From positions 62,001-126,000 of the forward strand of contig NZ_PVNL01000142.1 of NCBI RefSeq assembly GCF_002994635.1: a DNA stretch of 64,000 nt, in the 5' to 3' direction. This document shows positions 16,412-22,508 of this stretch, one piece after another. The position numbers and the translations under genes were made by a program. The first letter of the stretch is position 1. The number at the start of each line of letters is the position of its first letter. The notes beneath the pieces were generated by a model. The model made no database searches and had not been told where the DNA came from. It worked only from the letters and a program-made list of their open reading frames with translations. The DNA is from Enhygromyxa salina. Lineage in GTDB: Bacteria > Myxococcota_A > Polyangia > Nannocystales > Nannocystaceae.

Positions 16412-17827
16412 ATGTCCAGCACCATCGATCTGCAAGAGCTCCGCGCCCACCCAACGCCGCTCGTCGTCTACGTCGGGCATGAGCTCTCGCGTGCCGCCGG
16501 GCTGCCTTCACGGCGCGAGCTGGCCCGCGCGCTGCTCGACGCGCTGCCGGACTCCACCCCCGCCCGCCGACGCCGCGAGCTGGCCGCGCTGGTCGACGCC
16601 CCGGACCTCGCCGACCTGTTCACCGAGCTCGAGCGCGACCTGACCCCCGCGCGCTTTGGCCTGGTGGTCGAGCGCGCGCTGCGAGACGACGGCCTCGAAC
16701 CTCCGCCGCTGGCCCGGGCGCTCGCCAGTCTAGGTCCGCGCCTGCAGGGGATCGTGACGCCCAACCTCGATCGCCTGCTCGAGCGCGCGTTCGAGGCCCG
16801 GCTGGTCGCCCACGTGCGCCCGAGCATGGGGCTGCTGCAGCGCGGGGGGTGGCTGCTCAAGATCAACGGCACGCTCAGCGAGCGCTCGAGCTGGGTGTTC
16901 ACCCGCGATCAACGAGCCCGCGTGCGCCACCGCGAGCCGGTCCACGCCAGGGTCCTGCGCGCGCTGGTCATGGCCAAGCCCATGCTGTTCGTCGGCACCA
17001 TGATTGACGATCCGATCTTCGACGACGTCGTCGCCCACGTCCGTGATCTCGGCGAGGGTGCGCCGCCGCGGCACTGGGCGCTGGTGGCCGGTGACCAGCT
17101 CACGCCAGCGACGCGGGCCAAGCTCGATGACGCCGGAATCGCGGCGATCAGCTACGACACACAGCACGAGGCCCTCGACATCCTCGCGTCGCTCGGGCCG
17201 GAGCCAGACTCGGTGCGGTCACGCCCCTCCCCCGTCTCGCCCCCCGAGCTTCTGCGTAGGCCCGCGAGCGGCCCACTCCGCGTGTTGTTTGTCTCGGCCA
17301 ACCCCCGCGACCTCGACTCGCTCGCCGTCGATCGCGAGCAACGGGTGATCCGCGAGTCGATCGCCCGCGCCGTCGAGCGTGATCGCATCGAGCTCGAGGT
17401 CCGGGTCGCGGCGTGTTTCGCCGATCTATCCCGCGCGCTGCTCGAGGCCAGCTTCGACCTCGTGCACATCGCTGGCCACGGCGAGCCGCTCGGGATCTTG
17501 CTCGACGAGGGCGGGCACATGCACGTGCCGCCCGCCGAGCTCGCCGCGCTGTTCGACGAGTACGCCGCCCCGCGTGGTCGGCTGCGCTGTGTGGTGTTGA
17601 ACGCGTGCTGGAGCGCCGACGCGAGCCAGCCGATCTCGAAGGTTCCCACGGTCATCAGCATGAACGGCCCGATCGATGACCGCGCCGCGCTCGCCTTCGC
17701 GGAGGGCTTCTACGACGCGCTGGGTGCCGGCCGAGACTTCGCCGCCGCCCACCGCGAGGGCGAGCGCAGGGCCCGGAGCTCCGTGCCCTGCGGCCCGTTC
17801 GAGGCGCTGCTGTCCCACCGCGGCTGA
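16412..17827 (+). CDS. SIR2-like / CHAT-domain protein
   Basis: The protein has 471 residues. Residues about 10-275 are a second SIR2-like domain, clearly related to that of the preceding protein: VGHELSRAAGLPSR, VTPNLDRLLERAF (Asn118 and Asp120 kept) and LLKINGTL, where Asn152 stands in place of the catalytic His. Residues about 285-470 are a CHAT domain, a caspase-clan protease: LRVLFVSANPRDLDSL, catalytic His356 in IAGHGEPLG, and catalytic Cys399 in VVLNACWSA, followed by VPTVISMNGPIDDRAALAF. Both protease residues are intact, so this looks like an active CHAT peptidase fused to a possibly inactive SIR2-like module. It starts 3 bases after the STAND gene and is the last gene of the operon; a hairpin begins at its stop codon. 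Confidence 0.85.
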   Translation: MSSTIDLQELRAHPTPLVVYVGHELSRAAGLPSRRELARALLDALPDSTPARRRRELAALVDAPDLADLFTELERDLTPARFGLVVERALRDDGLEPPPLARALASLGPRLQGIVTPNLDRLLERAFEARLVAHVRPSMGLLQRGGWLLKINGTLSERSSWVFTRDQRARVRHREPVHARVLRALVMAKPMLFVGTMIDDPIFDDVVAHVRDLGEGAPPRHWALVAGDQLTPATRAKLDDAGIAAISYDTQHEALDILASLGPEPDSVRSRPSPVSPPELLRRPASGPLRVLFVSANPRDLDSLAVDREQRVIRESIARAVERDRIELEVRVAACFADLSRALLEASFDLVHIAGHGEPLGILLDEGGHMHVPPAELAALFDEYAAPRGRLRCVVLNACWSADASQPISKVPTVISMNGPIDDRAALAFAEGFYDALGAGRDFAAAHREGERRARSSVPCGPFEALLSHRG

Positions 17828-17862
17828 CCCTCACTCAGGCTCAGCCGCGGCCGTTGCGGCCG
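17821..17862. terminator. Paired hairpins at the convergent end of the conflict operon
   Basis: CGGCTGA (17821-17827, containing the TGA stop) pairs with TCAGCCG (17841-17847). Directly after it CGGCCG (17848-17853) pairs with CGGCCG (17857-17862) around a 3-base loop. The two convergent genes here are only 65 bases apart, so these probably end transcription in one or both directions. There is no U-run. Confidence 0.4.
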
Positions 17863-17898
17863 ACCTCAGCGAGGCCCCCGTTGCGGCCGACCTCAGCG
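17851..17898. repeat. Two 21-bp direct repeats in the convergent spacer
   Basis: The same 21 bases, starting CCGTTGCGGCCGACC, occur at 17851-17871 and 17878-17898 with a 27-bp period. The second copy enters the 3' end of the tail-fibre-like gene and supplies its stop codon region. This may be a local slippage duplication. Confidence 0.75.
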
Positions 17899-18753
17899 GC
17901 CGATCGCAACCCAGTGAAACGCCCGCGCACCATCGATTGATCCGTCGCGATCGACGATGAAGCTGCGCGAGTTGATGGGGCGAGTCAGCGACAGCCCCTG
18001 GCGGAGGTTGCCAGCGGCGAGCGTCGTGATCACGGCAAAGTTCATGTCGGCAAAGGCCTCGTGCAAACTAAACAGCTGCTCGTGGTCCGAGTCGCTCACG
18101 GCCTGGCCCCACTGCAGCTTGAACCCGTCGAGATGCTGGATCCCCGTCGCCGTTCGTCCGGGCCGGGCACCGATGCTCACATGATTGAAGTCGATCGATC
18201 CATTGATGTCATTGTGGCGATTGAGCTTCAACTTGCGGCCGGGGCCATCGAAACTGACCATCGACAGGGCCGAGCGGATATCGGCCTCGGTGACCGTGAG
18301 CACGGCCGCCGACACGCCCGCGCCGAGGGCCGTGGGCGTCGTGAAGGTCTGATCCCCGTCGCTGGTGCTGGTCGCGTCCCCCCACTGGATCGTCGTGTCG
18401 CCACCGACGATCGCGGACCCGGGATCGCCGCCTGCGTGCCCGGGGGCGTCACCGATGGCGATCCAGTAGTAGGGATAGTGACCATCGATGGCGCCGTCGC
18501 GGTTGAGGACGAAGCTGCTCGCGCCCCGGCTGGTCGAGGGCATCGCGCTCCACACGTTCGAGCGCGAGCAGGTGGTCAGCAGCGCGTAGCAGCGGCTCGC
18601 AAACGGCTGGTGCAGGTCAAAGCTCTGGTTGCCGTCGCTGGTGCTGTTGGCTTGGCCCCACTGGAACATGAGGCCGCCCGAGACGGCGGCGTCGTGAAAG
18701 CCGTTGTAGTAGAGGCCGTCGTCGAGTTGAATGGTAAAGCGGGTCGCGGTCAT
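17893..18753 (-). CDS. Triple gp53-like (tail-fibre type) repeat protein, shorter copy
   Basis: The 286-residue protein is made almost entirely of three ~90-residue repeats. Each has QWG-x(3)-S-x-SD-x(2)-Q-x-F near its start, a middle strand such as YALLTTC or FAVITTL, then L/V-N/D-R-D/H-x(2)-I-D/N-G, and ends W/H-x-x-IG. This spacing resembles the C-terminal domain of phage gp53-like tail fibre proteins, a receptor-binding beta-sandwich; the resemblance is by motif and was not searched. No signal peptide is seen. The ATG at 18753 is fixed by a GGGAGA ribosome-binding site 6 bases upstream; it lies 19 bases after the stop of the longer copy, so the two form an operon. It could be a carbohydrate-binding protein or part of a phage-tail-derived particle. 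Confidence 0.65.
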   Translation of the reverse strand: MTATRFTIQLDDGLYYNGFHDAAVSGGLMFQWGQANSTSDGNQSFDLHQPFASRCYALLTTCSRSNVWSAMPSTSRGASSFVLNRDGAIDGHYPYYWIAIGDAPGHAGGDPGSAIVGGDTTIQWGDATSTSDGDQTFTTPTALGAGVSAAVLTVTEADIRSALSMVSFDGPGRKLKLNRHNDINGSIDFNHVSIGARPGRTATGIQHLDGFKLQWGQAVSDSDHEQLFSLHEAFADMNFAVITTLAAGNLRQGLSLTRPINSRSFIVDRDGSIDGARAFHWVAIGR

Positions 18754-18772
18754 GAGATATCTCCCGAGTCGA

Positions 18773-20332
18773 TCACCAGCCGACGGCGATCCAGTTGAAG
18801 GGCACGGCGCCGTCGATGGCACCGTCGCGGTTGGCGACGAAGCCAGCCTCATTGATCGCCCGGCTGAGCGAGAGGCTGCTCTTGACGTTGGCTTGCAGGA
18901 ACGAGGTGACGACGGCGAAGTTCATCGAGCCAAAGCTGGTCGGAAACTCGAACAGCTGCTCGCCATCACTGGTCGAGGTGCCCTGGCCCCACTGGAGGAT
19001 CAGCCCCTCGTGGCGCAAGATCCCCTGATCGAGGCTCTGCCCAGGGGCCGGGCCAATCGCGAGGAACCTGAAGTCGACGCTGCCGTCGACGTCGTTGTCA
19101 CGGTTGAGCTCGAAGCGCCCGGCCGCGGCGTTGACCGAGGTGATCGCCAGCGCGCTGCGAATCCCGGCCTCATCGGTGTTGACGACGACCGCGACCGGGC
19201 CGGTGCCAAACCCCGTGGGCAGGTTGAAGCTCTGATCACCATCGCTGGTGCTCGTGCCGCCGCCCCACTGAATCCGGACCTGGCCGAGATCGACGTGACC
19301 GCTGTCGGCCACGCTGTGGCCAGGGGCCGGACCGATCGCCAGCCAGTGGAAGGGCAAGTGGTAGTCGATGGCGTTGTCGCGGTTGATCGTGAACGTGGTG
19401 GTTGCGCGCGCGCCGACCGACAGCGACGACTTGATGTTGGGCCGGGCCATGTTGAGCAGCACCGCCTTGGCGTCCCCGCCGAAGGCCTGGGGCAAGGCGA
19501 AGCTCTGGTCGCCGTCGCTGGTGCTCAGCGCCTGCCCCCACTGGACCATCAGGGTGTCGAGGCTGGCCGCGTTCGCCGACGCGTTGATCAGAAACGGCGG
19601 CGGCGGCCCGTTGCTCCCGCCCCCGTCGAACAGGTCCGAGAACGCGTCGACGATCTGCCCGCCGAAGTCGGCGACGTAGCCGGCCACGGCCGTGCCCATG
19701 TCGGCCAGCTCGCCGGCCCAGCCGAGCAAGTAGGTCTCGATCGCGTCCTGAATTCCGCTGATCAGCGCCGCGTAGACCCGCGACGCGATGCTCTCGACCG
19801 TCGACGGGTCGGCCGCGATCGTGATCGGCCCGACGCTGACCGTGATCCCAAAGATCGAGGCCGACGCGGTGTAGGACTTGGACAGGCTCTGATCACCGAG
19901 GTCGATGCTGGTGATCTCGCGGTAGCTGCACACCGGAGTCAACGACACGCCCATGTACGCGACGGGCACGCCCACCTTGCCATCGACGGTCAGCGTCAGC
20001 GTGTCGCCCGCGAGCTTCACCCGGCCGCTGATCTTGGCGATCCCGATCTCCAGCGGCTCGAGGGGCACGTCGAAGCCCTGCTGGCTGACCTGCGCGAAGA
20101 AGCTCTTCTTGTACTGGCCCCCGAGCATCACCAGCTCGCCATCGAGGTCCCCAACCCACGGCACGTAGCTCCCCTGAATGTGGGCTCCGATGGTTGGGTC
20201 TTGGGCCGAGCTGATACGCAGAATATCGACGGATCCGGCCTGATAGACAATCAGATCCAGCTCACCGCTGTATCCACCCATATTATCATTTGAAACAGTG
20301 GCCGAGATGCCACCAATACTGACTTCTGTCAT
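18773..20332 (-). CDS. gp53-like repeat protein with unique N-terminal domain
   Basis: The protein has 519 residues. The first ~250 form a beta-rich, unrecognised domain without signal peptide (starts MTEVSIGGISATVS), ending in a hydrophobic Gly/Ala-rich helical stretch (about 205-245) and a short linker GGGSNGPPPP. The rest is three ~90-residue repeats of the same type as the neighbour: VQWGQALSTSDGDQSF, IQWGGGTSTSDGDQSF and LQWGQGTSTSDGEQLF, each ending in a W/F-x-x-IG/VG motif after NRDxxID-type residues. Layout and repeats suggest a trimeric, fibre-like binding protein with an anchoring N-terminus. A purine-rich stretch (GGGGAGAAGAG) precedes the ATG. It leads a two-gene operon. It is not part of a recognisable prophage: no capsid, baseplate or sheath gene is in the window. 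Confidence 0.65.
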   Translation of the reverse strand: MTEVSIGGISATVSNDNMGGYSGELDLIVYQAGSVDILRISSAQDPTIGAHIQGSYVPWVGDLDGELVMLGGQYKKSFFAQVSQQGFDVPLEPLEIGIAKISGRVKLAGDTLTLTVDGKVGVPVAYMGVSLTPVCSYREITSIDLGDQSLSKSYTASASIFGITVSVGPITIAADPSTVESIASRVYAALISGIQDAIETYLLGWAGELADMGTAVAGYVADFGGQIVDAFSDLFDGGGSNGPPPPFLINASANAASLDTLMVQWGQALSTSDGDQSFALPQAFGGDAKAVLLNMARPNIKSSLSVGARATTTFTINRDNAIDYHLPFHWLAIGPAPGHSVADSGHVDLGQVRIQWGGGTSTSDGDQSFNLPTGFGTGPVAVVVNTDEAGIRSALAITSVNAAAGRFELNRDNDVDGSVDFRFLAIGPAPGQSLDQGILRHEGLILQWGQGTSTSDGEQLFEFPTSFGSMNFAVVTSFLQANVKSSLSLSRAINEAGFVANRDGAIDGAVPFNWIAVGW

Positions 20333-20373
20333 TTAGATCACTCTTCTCCCCTACGAGGTTGTTCAGGGCGCGA

Positions 20374-20402
20374 ACTGTAGACACGAGAGGAACGCTGTGC
20401 AA
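20374..20402 (-). promoter_or_regulatory. Possible promoter of the tail-fibre-like operon
   Basis: On the minus strand TTGCAC (20397-20402) and TACAGT (20374-20379) are separated by 17 bases, each matching the housekeeping -35/-10 consensus at 4 of 6 positions. It lies 41 bases upstream of the start at 20332. Such matches also arise by chance. Confidence 0.25.
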
Positions 20403-20578
20403 GTTGTTTTTGTCGCTACTTCTCGGCCCCACCCTCGGGAACGGGCGTTTCAGCGGGCGCCCCCGACACCACAATTGCCATACTCCAGATTGGGACACCC
20501 TGCTCACATTCTCTCCGGTAGCGGCGAACACCTCACGCCCAGATCCAGTCGCCATTGCGACGTGGACCATTGAGCGGG

Positions 20579-21520
20579 TCAGCGGATCGCAATGTGGGTA
20601 TCGAAGACCTTGCCCTTGCGCTCGACGGTCACGTTCAAGTTCGAGGCCCGGCGCAGCTTGGTGTAGAGCCCGACCGCCTGATCCATCGAGTCGAGCTTGA
20701 TCCCATTGACTGCGAGCAAGGTGTCGCCGTTGTGAAGGCCGAGCAGCCGCAGCAGCGTGCCGCGTCGGAGTCGGGCGAGGCGAAACCCACGGATGTCGCC
20801 GTCCTTGACCGCTGGGACCAGCTTGGCCTGCCGGGTCAGCTGCGCGGGGTTGGCCAGGAGCTTGTCGACGAACTTTCGATCGACGGTGCAGTCGTGGCCG
20901 CTGCAGTTGATGGCCTCGCGGGCGCCGGGAATCTCCCTCGATCCGCGCTTCACAGGCTTGGGCTTCTTCTTGGGCTTGGCCTTGGGCTGCTCGGGATCGG
21001 GCAGGTCCAGCGTCCGCAGGCCCTGGTGAGTGCGCAGGAGCACGCGACCGCGCCGAATCTCGGCGATCACGACCCCGGCGCGCAGCTGCTCATTGACACC
21101 AAATACCCCGGTGGACCTGCTCTCGCTGTCCGCGATCGAAGCCATGGAGTCGGCCGGGTCATCCGACTCCATGGTTGCGAGCAAGATCAGCGGGAGCTCG
21201 GTCGGGGTGAGCGCGAGCTGTGGTTGGGCGCCAGGCTGCAGCGCAGGAGCCGGCCTGCACGTGGGACAAAACGGGTTGTGCTCGACGATGTACGCAGCGC
21301 TCGGTGCTCGCTCGCTCGACCCTCGCTCACTCGGCGCTGGAGGGCGCACGACCTGCTGGGGCCGCTCGGGCTCGTCGGGGGCCGTGGCGGCTGGGCGGGC
21401 GGCGACCTCGACGACCGCTTCCTCGGACACCAACAGGCGGCTGGCTGCCGCGGTGGTCAGGCTCGAGCCGGCCAGGCCGACCAGCGCCAGCCAACCGGCA
21501 GCGCGGACGAAGGGGAACAT
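20579..21520 (-). CDS. gspC: Type II secretion protein C (GspC)-like, with PDZ domain
   Basis: The protein has 313 residues. An N-terminal membrane anchor (residues about 5-28, LALVGLAGSSLTTAAASRLL) is followed by a Pro-rich linker, then an HR-type domain (LPLILLATMESDDP, then STGVFGVNEQLRAGVVIAEI, then VLLRTHQGLRTLDL), a basic Lys/Pro linker, a segment with a Cys pair (CSGHDC), and a C-terminal PDZ domain (GFRLARLRRGTLLRLLGLHNGDTLLAVNG, given here in part). GspC links the inner-membrane platform of the type II secretion system to the secretin GspD. The HR region carries an extra NPFCPTC sequence that may form a disulfide. The ATG at 21520 precedes the anchor. No other gsp gene is in the window, so this is either an orphan subunit or the usual scattered arrangement. 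Confidence 0.7.
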   Translation of the reverse strand: MFPFVRAAGWLALVGLAGSSLTTAAASRLLVSEEAVVEVAARPAATAPDEPERPQQVVRPPAPSERGSSERAPSAAYIVEHNPFCPTCRPAPALQPGAQPQLALTPTELPLILLATMESDDPADSMASIADSESRSTGVFGVNEQLRAGVVIAEIRRGRVLLRTHQGLRTLDLPDPEQPKAKPKKKPKPVKRGSREIPGAREAINCSGHDCTVDRKFVDKLLANPAQLTRQAKLVPAVKDGDIRGFRLARLRRGTLLRLLGLHNGDTLLAVNGIKLDSMDQAVGLYTKLRRASNLNVTVERKGKVFDTHIAIR

Positions 21521-21781
21521 GGCGCGACTCGGCCGGGGCAGTGACTTAGAAAAGATAGGTGCTCCTCTCCCGCCGTGCACGGCGTGGGCTCCGAGCTGCG
21601 GAGGCCTCACCGGACGGCCTGCGACAGGCTGACACCTGTCGCGCGCGCGGCGGACCGAAGCTGCGGAGCCCCAAATGTAGCACACGAGCGCGGTGGCCTC
21701 ATCGTGGGGCCAGGCCCCTGTCGGCAGAGCAGTCGCGCGATCGCCTCGCCGTCGCCGCACGCCACCAGTACACCCGGGGAG

Positions 21782-22003
21782 ATGGCTGATCTGTCTCCCG
21801 CGGCCGTCCAGCGTCGGCTCGCGCGCTTGCGCGAGCTCTACGTACCCGAGACCCTCGACCAAGCCCGAGTTCGGCTCGAGGCCGAGCGCCCACGCACGAC
21901 CGAGCGCCTCGTCGACGGTGCCAAACGTCGGCTCGCCGACCTACGCGCGCTGGACGAGTTTAGCCGCGCCCTCCATCGCGCCCGGTGGCCGGACGACGGC
22001 TGA
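21782..22003 (+). CDS. Small basic helical protein of unknown function
   Basis: The protein has 73 residues, strongly charged and predicted helical, with many Arg, Leu and Glu (AVQRRLARLREL and VDGAKRRLADLRAL). No signal or membrane segment. I do not recognise a family. The GGGGAG before the ATG sits too close for a good ribosome-binding site, so the exact start is uncertain. It diverges from gspC and converges on the small membrane-protein gene. Its codon style matches its neighbours, which is the main reason for treating it as real. Confidence 0.45.
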   Translation: MADLSPAAVQRRLARLRELYVPETLDQARVRLEAERPRTTERLVDGAKRRLADLRALDEFSRALHRARWPDDG

Positions 22004-22035
22004 CCTGCGCGCACGGGCCGGACCCCGCGCCGCGG

Positions 22036-22356
22036 CTAAACGCGACCGTGGTGAACGGGAGGTGCATGAGGTCGCCCGTTGATCTCGATCTGGATCTGGC
22101 ACAGGGCGATCTGTGCCTGCAGACGCAGCTCGAAGCCCCGAGCGTGGCCGATCGCTGCGCCGAGCACCGCAAACAGTCCCCCACCAATCGCGGCAGGGTG
22201 GAGCCCGACTCCCCAGAGGCCTGAGGCGTCGAGCGCCGCGCCGCCAGCCATACCGAACAGGCCAAACCCGACGGCGTAGAGAATTAACATGGCCTTCGCT
22301 CGATCGTAGAGCCGTTGGGCATGTTGGTGAATGACACTGGGATCGTACGTGACCAT
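22036..22356 (-). CDS. Small membrane protein of unknown function
   Basis: The protein has 106 residues with two likely membrane helices (about 23-46, LILYAVGFGLFGMAGGAALDA in part, and about 52-70, PAAIGGGLFAVLGAAIG). The N-terminus is polar (YDPSVIHQHAQRLYDRAK) and the C-terminal ~35 residues look helical (ELRLQAQIALCQIQIE). The start has a good AGAGGAAA ribosome-binding site. It diverges from the SNF2 gene. No family recognised. Confidence 0.65.
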   Translation of the reverse strand: MVTYDPSVIHQHAQRLYDRAKAMLILYAVGFGLFGMAGGAALDASGLWGVGLHPAAIGGGLFAVLGAAIGHARGFELRLQAQIALCQIQIEINGRPHAPPVHHGRV

Positions 22357-22508
22357 TTGCGGTTTCCTCTGTCGACCAAGTGCGTGGCGTCCGTGACCGG
22401 TTCGAGGTGCTCGCCGTGAGCTTGCGCGCGATGCCTGGCCACGAGCACTGAGTCGTGCAGGTCGGTGGCGAGCAAATTTGCCGGTTTAGCCGACTCGCGA
22501 CATCGTCT

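Noticed and set aside
18731..20293. Plus-strand frame of about 520 codons opposite the tail-fibre-like gene
   Set aside because: The minus strand shows three regular repeats and good starts; the plus frame mirrors the repeats without a fold-like pattern.
17893..20332. Prophage or tailocin remnant
   Set aside because: Only the fibre-like repeats are present; no sheath, tube, baseplate, capsid, integrase or att-like flanks were found.
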